Assembly (NCBI GenBank): GCA_024236415.1
Contig: JACKKN010000001.1
Location: forward strand, 1 to 64,000
Reading direction: 5' to 3'
From: Hyphomicrobiales bacterium
GTDB lineage: Bacteria; Pseudomonadota; Alphaproteobacteria; Rhodospirillales; JACKKN01
Length of the DNA: 64,000 nt
The translations under genes were made by a program, and so were the position numbers. The notes beneath the pieces were generated by a model. That model saw nothing but the letters and a program-made list of their open reading frames with translations, ran no database searches and was not told the origin of the DNA. Shown here one piece after another: positions 47,400 through 55,859 of this stretch (its first letter is position 1; each line of letters starts with the position of its first letter).

Positions 47400-48518
47400 C
47401 TAGACCCGCATGGGCATCAGGACGTACAGCGAGCCGGTCTCGCCGGCCTCGCGGATGATGGTGGGCGAGGCCGCGTCGGCCATGGCGAAGCGCACCACGT
47501 TGCCCTCGATCTGGTGGGTGATGTCCAGCAGGTAGCGGGCGTTGAAGCCGATCTCCAGGTCGCCGCCGCCATAGGTCACCTCCAGCTCCTCCTGGGCGGT
47601 GCCGCTTTCCGGGCTGTTGGCCGACAGGACCATGGCATTGGGCGACAGGGTCAGCTTGATGGCGCGGGACTTCTCGGTCGAGATGGCCGACACCCGGTCC
47701 ACGGCCTCGGCCAGCAGGCGGCAATCCACCTCCAGCTCCTTGTCGTTGCCCACGGGGATCACCCGCTCGTAGTCGGGGAAGGTGCCGTCGATCAGCTTGG
47801 AGGTCAGCACCCCGTCGCCGAAGGAGAAGCGGATCTTGGTCTCGGACAGGGCGATCTCGATGTCGTCGTTGGTCTCGTCGATCAGCTTGCGCAGCTCGGT
47901 CACCGTCTTGCGCGGCACGATGACCCCGGCCATGCCCTCGGCCCCGGACGGCAGCGGCGCCTCGACGCTGGCCAGGCGGTGGCCGTCGGTGGCCACGGCG
48001 CGCAGCACGTCGACGCCGTCGCGCTGGGCGGCGTGGAAGTAGATGCCGTTCAGGTAGTACCGCGTCTCCTCGGTGGAGATGGCGAACCGGGTACGGTCGA
48101 TCAGGCCGCGCAGCTCGCCGGCGGCGACCTGGAACCGGTTCGGCAGCTCGCCGCCGGCCATGACCGGGAACTCGTCCACCGGCAGGCAGGCCAGGGTGAA
48201 GCGCGACCGGCCCGAGCGCAGCACCAGCTGCCCGCCGTCGCCGTCCACCGCCAAGTCCACCTGGGCGCCCTCGGGCAGCTTGCGCACGATCTCGTACAGG
48301 GTGTGCGCCGGCACCGTGGCCGCGCCGGCCTGGCCGACGTCCGCCGGCAGGCCCTCGACGATGTCCAGGTCCATGTCGGTGGCGTTCAGGTTGAGCTGAC
48401 CGTCCGCCGCATCCATCTTGACGTTGGCCAGGATGGGAATGGTGTTGCGCCGTTCGACGACGCTCTGGACATGGCCCAGCGCCCTCAGCAGGGCGGCCCG
48501 TTCGGTGGTCAGTTTCAT
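47400..48518 (-). CDS. dnaN: DNA polymerase III beta sliding clamp
   Basis: The 372-residue clamp has three similar domains. MKLTTERAALLRALGHVQSVVERRNTIPIL opens the first, FAISTEETRYYLNGIYFH lies near 150 and the C terminus is LYVLMPMRV, the expected ending. It tethers polymerase III to DNA. ATG 48518 (MKLTTERA) gives the standard length; an ATG nine bases upstream is also in frame. It has a long, structured leader and a TATAAT element of its own. Confidence 0.97.
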   Translation of the reverse strand: MKLTTERAALLRALGHVQSVVERRNTIPILANVKMDAADGQLNLNATDMDLDIVEGLPADVGQAGAATVPAHTLYEIVRKLPEGAQVDLAVDGDGGQLVLRSGRSRFTLACLPVDEFPVMAGGELPNRFQVAAGELRGLIDRTRFAISTEETRYYLNGIYFHAAQRDGVDVLRAVATDGHRLASVEAPLPSGAEGMAGVIVPRKTVTELRKLIDETNDDIEIALSETKIRFSFGDGVLTSKLIDGTFPDYERVIPVGNDKELEVDCRLLAEAVDRVSAISTEKSRAIKLTLSPNAMVLSANSPESGTAQEELEVTYGGGDLEIGFNARYLLDITHQIEGNVVRFAMADAASPTIIREAGETGSLYVLMPMRV

Positions 48519-48527
48519 GGCGCTCAA

Positions 48528-48705
48528 ACGTTCACATCAGTCGTGAATCACAATCGGTTCAAAGCAGGAAGACCCCTCGACGCCCCCGCAGGACCAGCCG
48601 GTGAAGGATGCACGCGGCGCGCGCCGCGCGATGCCCCGAGGGACCCCCGGGGTCCTGACAGGTCGCGGGGCCGAAAGGCGGCCCCGCGAACCGTCGGCCA
48701 TTATA
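48528..48705 (-). promoter_or_regulatory. dnaN promoter element and structured leader
   Basis: Read leftward, a perfect TATAAT lies at 48705-48700 with only a weak -35. Just downstream come three symmetric elements: a ten-pair hairpin with a five-base loop (48664-48688), a 15-base palindrome ggacccc-c-ggggtcc (48641-48655) and a 16-base palindrome cgcggcgc/gcgccgcg (48613-48628). The predicted transcript would start almost at the first hairpin and have a leader of about 175 bases before dnaN. There is no U-run, so none is a plain terminator. Confidence 0.55.
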
Positions 48706-48798
48706 CCAACTGTGTCGGAAATTCGAAGCGAATTCGGCGCCCGCCGGGGGCGGCGCAGGCTTGTGAATCAAGGCCCTCGGGGGCGCCTGGGCGGGGTT

Positions 48799-50223
48799 TC
48801 AGGCCTCCAGCATGCGGCGCAGCAGCTCCACGTCCTCGGCGAAGGATGAGTCGGTTTCGCGCAGTTCCTCGACCTTGCGCACGGCGTGCATGACCGTGGT
48901 GTGGTCGCGGCCGCCGAACTTGCGTCCGATCTCGGGCAGCGAGCGCGAGGTGAGCTGCTTGGCCAGGTACATGGCCACCTGGCGCGGCCGCGCCACCGAG
49001 CGGGCGCGCCGCGCCGAATGCATGTCCGAGACCCGGATGTTGAAGTGGGCCGCCACCTGCTTTTGGATCTCCTCGATGGTGACCCGGCGGTCGGCGGCGC
49101 GCAACAGGTCGTGCAGCACCTCCTGCACCGTGTCCAGCGTGATGTCGCGGCCGATCAGCTGGGTGTGCGCCACCACCCGGTTCAGGGCGCCCTCCAGCTC
49201 GCGCACGTTCGAGGTGATGCGGTGGGCCAGGAACTCCAGCACCTTGCCCGGGATCGGCAGGCCCAGCTTCTCGGCCTTGGACTGCAGGATGCCCAGGCGC
49301 AGTTCGTAGGTGGTGGCGTGGATGTCGGCCACCAGGCCGCAGTTCAGGCGCGACTTCAGGCGCTCTTCCATGCCCTCCAGGTCCGAGGGCGACTTGTCGG
49401 CGGAGATGACGATCTGCCGCCCCTGGTCGACCAGGGCGTTGAAGGTATGGAAGAACTCCTCCTGGGTCGACTCCTTGCCGCTGATGAACTGCACGTCGTC
49501 GATCATCAGCACGTCGACCGAGCGGAACTGCTTCTTGAAATCCACCGTGTTCTGGTCGCGCAGCGCCCGGATGAACCGGTACATGAACTTCTCGGCCGAC
49601 AGGTAGATGACCGACCGCGACGGGTCGCTCTCGCGGATCTGCCAGGCGATGGCGTGCATCAGGTGGGTCTTGCCCAGGCCCACGCCCGAATACAGGAACA
49701 GCGGGTTGAACGGCACCGAGGCGGCCTCGGCCACCCGCCGCGCGGCGGCGTAGGCGAACTCGTTGGGTTTGCCGACCACGAACTGGTCGAAGGTGAAGCG
49801 CGGGTCCAGCGGCGCGCCGATGTCGCCGTCATAGGTGCCCTCGGACCGGCCGCGGCCGGCCTTGCGGCCCCGGGCCGCGGCGGTGGTGGCGGCGGCGCCG
49901 TCGGCGGTGCGGTCGGCGGCCGTCTGCTCGCAGGCCTGGCGGGCGGCGGCGGCACGCTCGGCCAGCACGAACACGTCGACGGTGTGCACGGACTGGTCCT
50001 CGCCCTGCCACAGGGCTTCCAGCCGCTCGGCGTAATGGGCGGCCACCCAATCGCGCATGAACCGGGTCGGCGCCGAGATGCGGACCACGCCGTCGCGCAC
50101 CTCGCGCGGGCGCATGGGCTTCAGCCAGCTCTGGTAAGCCGCCTCCCCGATCTCCGACCGCAACGTCCCACTGACACGACCCCACTGCTCGGCCAAAAGG
50201 CCTTCAGACACCCGCTTTTCCAT
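48799..50223 (-). CDS. dnaA: Chromosomal replication initiator DnaA
   Basis: The 474-residue initiator has an N-terminal domain, a linker rich in Ala/Arg/Gly (about 95-135), the AAA+ domain (Walker A GVGLGKTHLMHA near 175, Walker B MIDDVQFISGKE near 235) and the DNA-binding domain IV with GGRDHTTVMHAVRKV near 445. It opens the origin and regulates its own gene. ATG 50223 (MEKRVSEG) follows GGGAGCAGG; the longer frame upstream lacks similarity. Confidence 0.97.
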   Translation of the reverse strand: MEKRVSEGLLAEQWGRVSGTLRSEIGEAAYQSWLKPMRPREVRDGVVRISAPTRFMRDWVAAHYAERLEALWQGEDQSVHTVDVFVLAERAAAARQACEQTAADRTADGAAATTAAARGRKAGRGRSEGTYDGDIGAPLDPRFTFDQFVVGKPNEFAYAAARRVAEAASVPFNPLFLYSGVGLGKTHLMHAIAWQIRESDPSRSVIYLSAEKFMYRFIRALRDQNTVDFKKQFRSVDVLMIDDVQFISGKESTQEEFFHTFNALVDQGRQIVISADKSPSDLEGMEERLKSRLNCGLVADIHATTYELRLGILQSKAEKLGLPIPGKVLEFLAHRITSNVRELEGALNRVVAHTQLIGRDITLDTVQEVLHDLLRAADRRVTIEEIQKQVAAHFNIRVSDMHSARRARSVARPRQVAMYLAKQLTSRSLPEIGRKFGGRDHTTVMHAVRKVEELRETDSSFAEDVELLRRMLEA

Positions 50224-50843
50224 CCCTGCTCCCAAAATACCGATTTCGGTCGCACCGCAAGCGCCCCGTCCCCGACCTGCTGCGCCGTTTCGTTTCCCGC
50301 CGGGCCTCGACGTCCACGGACCCGATCTTGCAACCACTCGTATCGCGAACATTTCCACCGGTTGCTTCACACGGCGTTTCAACCGCCGCGCACAGCCCCT
50401 TGGCCCCGTTGGTTCGCGTCCCCTGATCCTACCGAAACCGCCCGTTTGACCGGCCCGCCGCGTGCCCCCGCGGTGTTACAGTCGCGTCGGTGACGATTAC
50501 GATATTTCCAGAATAACTTTGCCCTCCCGCAGCACAATTTAAATAATTTTTTAACAAATTTTAGCTAGTTTAAAGGTAACCACAAAAAATCACTGAATTC
50601 CTTGAAAAACAAGCGCATCCACACACGGAGGTCTTCCGTATTCTTTACTGATCATCATTTCAGTTTGCTTTGTAGCCGCCCCCTGACGGGGTGAGATTTA
50701 TTCTCAAATGCCCGCCGCGTTTCAGCCTGGGCATCTTCAATTTACCCATCGCTTCCCCCCCTGGCAACGGTTTCGGACAGGCGCGGGGAAAATAAAATTC
50801 TTGACATGAAAACGTCTTACGGACTCGGCTCCCTAAGTGCCCG
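50224..50843. other. AT-rich intergenic region upstream of dnaA, origin candidate
   Basis: This gene-poor gap between rpsT and dnaA holds a stretch (about 50535-50600) in which I count only about one base in five as G or C, in a region otherwise around 70 percent GC. Two sequences match seven of nine positions of the DnaA box TTATCCACA: GTAACCACA at 50576-50584 and GCATCCACA at 50615-50623. An AT-rich unwinding tract with DnaA-box-like sites beside dnaA fits an origin or a DnaA-autoregulated promoter. No cluster of strong boxes is visible, so this is only a candidate. Confidence 0.4.
50660..50749 (-). CDS. Possible 29-residue peptide upstream of dnaA
   Basis: An ATG at 50749 preceded by AGGGGGGGAAGCG opens a short basic peptide (MGKLKMPRLKRGGHLRIN, ending GGGYKAN, then TGA). 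The ribosome-binding site is good and the position lies between the rpsT terminator and dnaA. No family is recognised. It may be a leader peptide or chance; its length gives little coding evidence. Confidence 0.25.
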   Translation of the reverse strand: MGKLKMPRLKRGGHLRINLTPSGGGYKAN

Positions 50844-50845
50844 GA

Positions 50846-50879
50846 AAACAAAAAAACCGCGCTCCGGAGCGGAGCGCGG
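50846..50879 (-). terminator. Rho-independent terminator of rpsT
   Basis: Read leftward, CCGCGCTCC-GCTCC-GGAGCGCGG forms a nine-pair GC-rich stem followed by a seven-base U-run and further U-rich bases. It begins 26 bases after the rpsT stop, separating rpsT from dnaA. Confidence 0.9.
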
Positions 50880-50905
50880 CGCCGTTTGGCGACCGGAAAT
50901 TCGCC

Positions 50906-51172
50906 TTATGATTGCATGGCCTTGATCCGCGCCGACAGGCGGGACAGGCGCCGTGCGGCGGTGTTGCGGTGCAGGACGCCCTTGGTCACGCCGCCGTGGA
51001 TGACCGGCTGCGCCACCTTCAGGGCCTCGCGCGCGGCCGCCTGGTCGCCGCTGGCGATGGCCGCCTCGACCTTCTTGATGGAGGTGCGAATCGCGCCGAC
51101 CCGGTTGCGGTTGACGGCGGTGCGCCGCTCGATCTGGCGAATGCGTTTCTTAGCCGAAGCGTGATGGGCCAT
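50906..51172 (-). CDS. rpsT: 30S ribosomal protein S20
   Basis: The 88-residue basic protein has the S20 sequence pattern (MAHHASAKKRIRQIERRTAVNRNR, ending NTAARRLSRLSARIKAM). It binds 16S rRNA in the small subunit. It is monocistronic here, with a near-consensus promoter upstream and an intrinsic terminator downstream. Its position next to dnaA is common in Alphaproteobacteria. Confidence 0.97.
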   Translation of the reverse strand: MAHHASAKKRIRQIERRTAVNRNRVGAIRTSIKKVEAAIASGDQAAAREALKVAQPVIHGGVTKGVLHRNTAARRLSRLSARIKAMQS

Positions 51173-51214
51173 TTCTCGGTTGCCTGATGTCTCGAATGCC
51201 GTGAAGAAGGCAGG

Positions 51215-51243
51215 CTTATATAGGGGGGGCGCGGCGGCGTCAA
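51215..51243 (-). promoter_or_regulatory. rpsT promoter
   Basis: Read leftward, TTGACG (51243-51238), a 17-base spacer and TATAAG (51220-51215) form a near-consensus housekeeping promoter. The predicted leader is about 35-40 bases before the rpsT ATG. The spacer contains a seven-C run. Confidence 0.85.
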
Positions 51244-51298
51244 CCCCCTGCGGACCAGGGGTGTGCCGCCGCCGCGCCCGGTGTTTCCGGGGCGTCCC

Positions 51299-52075
51299 CT
51301 AGCGGTTCTTGAACTGGGGCGGACGCTTCTCGGCGAAGGCGGCCATGCCCTCCTTTTGGTCCTCGGTGGCGAACACCGACTGGAACAGGCGGCGTTCGAA
51401 CCGCACGCCCTCGGCCAGGGTCGTCTCGTAGGCCCGGTCCACGCTCTCCTTGGCCATCATGACGATGGGCCGCGACAGCTTGGCGATCTTGCCGGCGGTC
51501 TTGACCGCCTCGTCGACCAGGCTGTCGGCCGGCACGATGCGGCTGACCAGGCCGGCGCGCTCGGCCTCCTCGGCGTCCATCATGCGGCCGGTCAGGCACA
51601 TCTCCATGGCCTTGGACTTGCCGACGAACCGGGTCAGGCGCTGGGTGCCGCCGAACCCGGGGATGGCGCCGATGGTGATCTCGGGCTGGCCGAACTTGGC
51701 GGTGTCGGCGGCCAGGATGAAGTCGCAGGCCATGGCCAGCTCGCAGCCGCCGCCCAGGGCATAGCCGGCGACCGCGGCGATCATGGGCTTGCGCCCCTGC
51801 AGCACCGACTCCCAGCCCTTGGTCACGAAGTCCTCCAAGTAGGCGTCCATGTAGGTCTTCTCGGCCATCTCCTTGATGTCGGCGCCGGCGGCGAAGGCCT
51901 TGTCGCTGCCGGTGATGACCAGGGCGCCGATCTCGTCGTCGTCCTCCATCTCCAGGATGGCCTGGGTCAGCTCGGCCGTCAGTTCCGAGTTCAAGGCGTT
52001 CAGCGCCTTGGGCCGGTTCAGGGTGATCAGGCCCACGGGCCCCTTTTTCTCGACGATGATGTTCTCGTATGCCAT
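51299..52075 (-). CDS. Enoyl-CoA hydratase
   Basis: The 258-residue crotonase-fold enzyme has the oxyanion segment AFAAGADIKEMAE near residue 60, GYALGGGCELAMACD near 105 and the catalytic glutamates in FGQPEITIGAIPGFGGTQRLTR near 135. It hydrates trans-2-enoyl-CoA in fatty-acid oxidation. AAGGAGG precedes the ATG. It sits between rpsT and mutM as in many alphaproteobacterial genomes. Confidence 0.94.
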   Translation of the reverse strand: MAYENIIVEKKGPVGLITLNRPKALNALNSELTAELTQAILEMEDDDEIGALVITGSDKAFAAGADIKEMAEKTYMDAYLEDFVTKGWESVLQGRKPMIAAVAGYALGGGCELAMACDFILAADTAKFGQPEITIGAIPGFGGTQRLTRFVGKSKAMEMCLTGRMMDAEEAERAGLVSRIVPADSLVDEAVKTAGKIAKLSRPIVMMAKESVDRAYETTLAEGVRFERRLFQSVFATEDQKEGMAAFAEKRPPQFKNR

Positions 52076-52122
52076 CGGTCCCCTCCTTGTCGTGTTTTAC
52101 CGTGAATGGAACATCTTGCGGG

Positions 52123-52545
52123 TCATTGCGCCGCCGGCCCCCTGGCCGGCGACAGGGTGAAGCGGACGGCGGTTTTTCCCGCCGCCCGCGAAATCTCCAG
52201 CTTCAGGACCTCGTCCTCCCGTTCGAACCGGCCCGGCGCCCCGGCCCGCCAGCCCAACTGCGGCAGGGTCTCGGCGTAGAAGTCGAGCACGGCCTGGCGC
52301 GTCACCGCGCCGGTGGCCACCACCTCGACGATCCGGCCGGTGGGCGAGTCGAAAACCATGGCGCCGTCCCCGCCCTCGGTCAGGCCGGGCATCAGGGGCA
52401 GATCCTCGGTGCCGCTGACGAATCCGGCGCCGTCCGCGGCGGCGCCGCCGGCAAGGCCCAAGGCCACCGCCAGCACCAGCATCGGCACCAGCAGGACGGT
52501 CAGGCCCGGCCACCGGAACGGGCGCGGGGACAGGATGCGAACCAT
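52123..52545 (-). CDS. Small exported protein of unknown function
   Basis: The 140-residue protein has a hydrophobic export signal (LTVLLVPMLVLAVALGLAGG, residues about 15-34) and a mature part with GRIVEVVATGAVTRQAVLDFYAETLPQLGW and FEREDEVLKLEI. The FYAETLPQLGW block recalls small conserved periplasmic proteins of Alphaproteobacteria found near ech and mutM. No function is known to me. It starts 14 bases after mutM on the same strand, so cotranscription is likely. Confidence 0.7.
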   Translation of the reverse strand: MVRILSPRPFRWPGLTVLLVPMLVLAVALGLAGGAAADGAGFVSGTEDLPLMPGLTEGGDGAMVFDSPTGRIVEVVATGAVTRQAVLDFYAETLPQLGWRAGAPGRFEREDEVLKLEISRAAGKTAVRFTLSPARGPAAQ

Positions 52546-52559
52546 GCCCGGGTCTTACA

Positions 52560-53402
52560 TCAGCGCTGCCGGTTTGGACAGTAAAAAGTCGAGCGGCCGC
52601 CCTGGACCAGGTGGCGGATGCCGCCGCCCGGCGGCGGGTCGCAGTCGCAGCCCGGGCAGGGCGCGCCGGCGCGGCCGTAGACGCCAAGCTGCTGCTGGAA
52701 GTATCCCAGCTCGCCGGTGGGCAGGCGGTGGTCGCGCAGGGTGGTGCCGCCGGCGGCCAGGGCCTCGGCCAGGACCTCCTTGATGGCCGCCGCCAGGCGC
52801 CCGGCGCGGGCGCCGGCCACCGTGTGGGCGCCGCGCCGGGGCGAGATGCCGGCCCGGAACAGGCTTTCGCAGACATAGATGTTGCCCAGCCCCGCCACCA
52901 CCCGCTGGTCCATCAGCGCCGCCTTGATCGAGGTCCGCCGCCCGCGCAGGGCGGCGCCCAGCACGGCGCCGTCGAAGGCCGGGTCCAGGGGCTCGGGCCC
53001 CAGGTGGGCCAGCATGGGGTGGACGGCGATCTCGTTGCCGCTGCTGAGCCCCATGAACCCGAACCGCCGCGAGTCCCAGTACCGCACCACGGTGCCGTCG
53101 TCGACCACCAGGTCCACGTGGTCGTGCTTCTCGGGACCGGGCACGGCGCCGCGCAGGATCTTGACCCGCCCCGACATGCCCAGGTGCCACAGCACCACGG
53201 CGCCGTCGTCCAGATCCAGCAGCAGGAACTTGGCGCGCCGCCCAACCCGCGCCACCCGGCGCCCGGCCAGGCGGTCGGCGAAACCGGCGGGGAAGGGGAA
53301 GCGCAGGTCCGGCCGGCGCACCACCACGGCCGCCAGGCGCCGCCCCTCCAGGGCCGCCGCCAGGCCGCGGCGCACGGTTTCCACTTCCGGCAGTTCGGGC
53401 AC
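52560..53402 (-). CDS. mutM: Formamidopyrimidine-DNA glycosylase
   Basis: The 280-residue Fpg protein starts at a GTG, giving (M)PELPEVETVRRGL with the catalytic Pro2 and Glu3. It has the conserved lysine loop and HLGMSGR near residue 72, GLGNIYVCE near 170 and a C-terminal finger region. It removes oxidised purines such as 8-oxoguanine. The usual C-X2-C...C-X2-C zinc finger is altered: CPGCDC is followed by FYCPNRQR, so the fourth cysteine is replaced by arginine. It diverges from ubiE. Confidence 0.95.
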   Translation of the reverse strand: MPELPEVETVRRGLAAALEGRRLAAVVVRRPDLRFPFPAGFADRLAGRRVARVGRRAKFLLLDLDDGAVVLWHLGMSGRVKILRGAVPGPEKHDHVDLVVDDGTVVRYWDSRRFGFMGLSSGNEIAVHPMLAHLGPEPLDPAFDGAVLGAALRGRRTSIKAALMDQRVVAGLGNIYVCESLFRAGISPRRGAHTVAGARAGRLAAAIKEVLAEALAAGGTTLRDHRLPTGELGYFQQQLGVYGRAGAPCPGCDCDPPPGGGIRHLVQGGRSTFYCPNRQR

Positions 53403-53490
53403 GGCATCCTCCGCGGTTCCGCCCCCCTTTCGCGGCGGGAGGGCGCCGAGAAAGTAGCGTGTTTGGCGGGCTTGGGCTATGGTCCCCTCC

Positions 53491-54291
53491 ATGTCCGAGA
53501 AAACCACACGAAAACCCCGGAAAACCAAGGCGCCACAAGGCACCGGGGAGGCCGGCGGCGCGACCACCCACTTCGGCTTCCGCACCGTGGCCGAGGCCGA
53601 CAAGGCGTCCCTGGTGCGCGGCGTGTTCGACACCGTGGCCGGCCGCTACGACCTGATGAACGACCTGATGAGCCTGGGCGTGCACCGGCTGTGGAAGAAC
53701 GCCATGGTCGACTGGCTGCGCCCGCGCCCGGACATGCGCCTGGTGGACGTGGGCGGCGGCACCGGCGACATCGCCTTCCGCTTCCTGGAGCGCGGCGGCC
53801 GCGACGTGGTGGTGTGCGACATCAACCGCGAGATGCTGGCCGTGGGCCGTGACCGGGCGATCGACAAGGGCCTGCTGGAGGGGCTGGACTGGGTTTGCGG
53901 CGACGCCGAGGCCCTGCCCCTGCCCGACGCCTCGGTCGACGCCTACACCATCGCCTTCTGCATCCGCAACGTGACCCGCATCGACGCCGCCCTGCGCCAG
54001 GCGCGGCGCGTGCTGCGCCCCGGCGGGCGGTTCCTGTGCCTGGAATTCAGCCACGTGGTGCTGCCGGTGCTGGACCAGGTCTACGACACCTATTCCTTCC
54101 GCGTGCTGCCCTGGCTGGGCCAGGCCGTGGCCGGCGACCGCGACGCCTACCAGTACCTGGTGGAAAGCATCCGCCGTTTCCCCGACCAGGCCGCCTTCGC
54201 CGCCATGATCGAGGACGCCGGCCTGTCGCGGGTGGCGGTCCGCAACCTGTCGGGCGGCATCGCCGCCATCCATTCCGCCTGGCGGGTCTGA
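53491..54291 (+). CDS. ubiE: Ubiquinone/menaquinone C-methyltransferase UbiE
   Basis: The 266-residue SAM methyltransferase has GVFDTVAGRYDLMNDLMSLG near residue 45, the SAM loop DVGGGTGDIAFRF near 85 and FCIRNVTRID near 155, all UbiE/COQ5 signatures. It methylates C2 of the demethoxy-quinol intermediate. ATG 53491 (MSEKTTRK) is preferred over an upstream ATG four codons earlier. It is followed five bases later by ubiB. Confidence 0.96.
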   Translation: MSEKTTRKPRKTKAPQGTGEAGGATTHFGFRTVAEADKASLVRGVFDTVAGRYDLMNDLMSLGVHRLWKNAMVDWLRPRPDMRLVDVGGGTGDIAFRFLERGGRDVVVCDINREMLAVGRDRAIDKGLLEGLDWVCGDAEALPLPDASVDAYTIAFCIRNVTRIDAALRQARRVLRPGGRFLCLEFSHVVLPVLDQVYDTYSFRVLPWLGQAVAGDRDAYQYLVESIRRFPDQAAFAAMIEDAGLSRVAVRNLSGGIAAIHSAWRV

Positions 54292-54296
54292 GGCCC

Positions 54297-55829
54297 GTGG
54301 TCCGGTCCCTGCGCAACGTCGTGCGGCTGCTGCGGCTGGCCCGCATCCTGGCCCGCCACGACGCCCTGTTCCTGCTGGAAAACCTGCAGGTGGCGCCGGC
54401 CATCGTGATCCTGGCGCGCCTGTTCTCGCGCCGCGCCCCGGGGCGGCCGGGGCAGCGCCTGGCCCGGGCCCTGCAGCAGGCCGGCCCCACCTTCATCAAG
54501 CTGGGCCAGGCCCTGTCCACCCGCTCGGACCTGCTGGGCGAGGAGCTGGCCGCCGACCTGTCCGAGCTGCAGGACAGCCTGCCGCCGTTCCCCGGGTCCG
54601 CGGCGCGGGCCTTCATCGAGGCCGAGTTCGGCCGCCCCATCGACGAGCTGTTCACCCGGTTCGAGGACACCCCGGTGGCCGCCGCCTCCATCGCCCAGGT
54701 CCATTTCGCGGTCACCGCCGAGGGCCGCGAGGTGGCGGTCAAGGTCCTGCGCCCGGGCATCGAGGCGGCCTTCGCCCGCGACCTGGACCTGTTCTTCTGG
54801 GTTTCCGAGCTGATCGAGGCGACCCGGCCCGAGTGGCGGCGCCTGAAGCCCGTCGAGTCCATCCGCACCCTGGCCGAGACCGTGGAGCTGGAGATGGACC
54901 TGCGGTTCGAGGCCGCGGCGGCGGCCGAGATGGGCGAGAACTTCGCCGGCGACCCCACCTTCGCGGTGCCCGCGGTGGACTGGCAGCGCACCGGGCGGCG
55001 GGTGCTGACCACCGAGCGGGTGGCCGGCATCCCGCTGGACGACCGCGCCGCCGTGCTGGCCGCCGGCCTGTCGCCCGAGGCGGTCATGTCCAACGCCGCC
55101 GCCGCGTTCTTCAACATGGTCTTCCGCGACGGCTTCTTCCACGCCGACCTGCACCCGGGCAACTGGTTCGTGCGCCCCGACGGCGGCCTGGTCGCCGTCG
55201 ACTTCGGCATCATGGGGCGCCTGGACAAGACCACCCGGCGCCACCTGGCCGAGATGCTGATCGGCTTCCTGACCCGCGACTACCGCCGCGCCGCCGAGGT
55301 CCACTTCGAGGCCGGCTGGGTGCCGGCGCACCGGTCGGTGGACACCTTCACCCAGGCCTGCCGCTCCATCGCCGAGCCGATCCTGGACCGGCCCCAGAAC
55401 GAGATCTCCATCGCCCGCCTGCTGGGGCAGCTGTTCCAGATTACCGAGACCTTCGAGATGGAGACGCAGCCGCAGTTGCTGCTGCTGCAGAAGACCATGC
55501 TGGTGGCCGAGGGCACCGGCCGCGCCATGGCCCCCGAGGCCAACATGTGGCTGCTGGCCCGGCCCCTGATCGAGGACTGGTACGCCGAGAACCTGGGCCC
55601 CGAGGCGCGCCTGCGCGACGCCACCCTGCGCCTGGTGGAGACCGCCGCCCGCATCCCCGACCTGGTGGACAGGCTGGAGGCCAACGCCGGCGCCCTGTCG
55701 GGCGGCAGCCTGCGCCTGCACCCCGACACCCTGCGCGCCCTGCGCGGCGACAACCCCCACGCCTGGATCATGAAGGCGTTCTGGATGGCCGCCGCGGTGG
55801 CCGCCCTGGTGCTGCTGGCCCTGCATTGA
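54297..55829 (+). CDS. ubiB: UbiB-family atypical kinase for ubiquinone synthesis
   Basis: The 510-residue protein has the ABC1/ADCK kinase-like fold: GPTFIKLGQALSTRSDLL near residue 62 (KxGQ motif), VAVKVLRPGI near 143, HADLHPGNWFVRPDG near 280 and VDFGIMGRL near 300, with one or two C-terminal membrane spans. It supports ubiquinone biosynthesis, probably by extracting precursors from the membrane. The GTG start at 54297 is inferred from conserved N-terminal residues and five-base spacing from ubiE. Confidence 0.95.
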   Translation: MVRSLRNVVRLLRLARILARHDALFLLENLQVAPAIVILARLFSRRAPGRPGQRLARALQQAGPTFIKLGQALSTRSDLLGEELAADLSELQDSLPPFPGSAARAFIEAEFGRPIDELFTRFEDTPVAAASIAQVHFAVTAEGREVAVKVLRPGIEAAFARDLDLFFWVSELIEATRPEWRRLKPVESIRTLAETVELEMDLRFEAAAAAEMGENFAGDPTFAVPAVDWQRTGRRVLTTERVAGIPLDDRAAVLAAGLSPEAVMSNAAAAFFNMVFRDGFFHADLHPGNWFVRPDGGLVAVDFGIMGRLDKTTRRHLAEMLIGFLTRDYRRAAEVHFEAGWVPAHRSVDTFTQACRSIAEPILDRPQNEISIARLLGQLFQITETFEMETQPQLLLLQKTMLVAEGTGRAMAPEANMWLLARPLIEDWYAENLGPEARLRDATLRLVETAARIPDLVDRLEANAGALSGGSLRLHPDTLRALRGDNPHAWIMKAFWMAAAVAALVLLALH

Positions 55830-55859
55830 CCGCCGCCGCGCCGGGCGGCGGAAAAAAAA

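Noticed and set aside
48559..48771. A 70-codon leftward frame in the dnaN leader
   Set aside because: It runs through three palindromes, has no good ribosome-binding site and resembles no protein I know.
50539..50554. CtrA site (TTAA-N7-TTAA) in the dnaA upstream region
   Set aside because: The two TTAA halves are eight bases apart, not seven, in a tract so AT-rich that chance matches are expected.
50801..50829. Rightward promoter starting TTGACA upstream of rpsT's terminator
   Set aside because: No -10 element stands at a usable distance and the transcript would run straight into the rpsT stem on the opposite strand.
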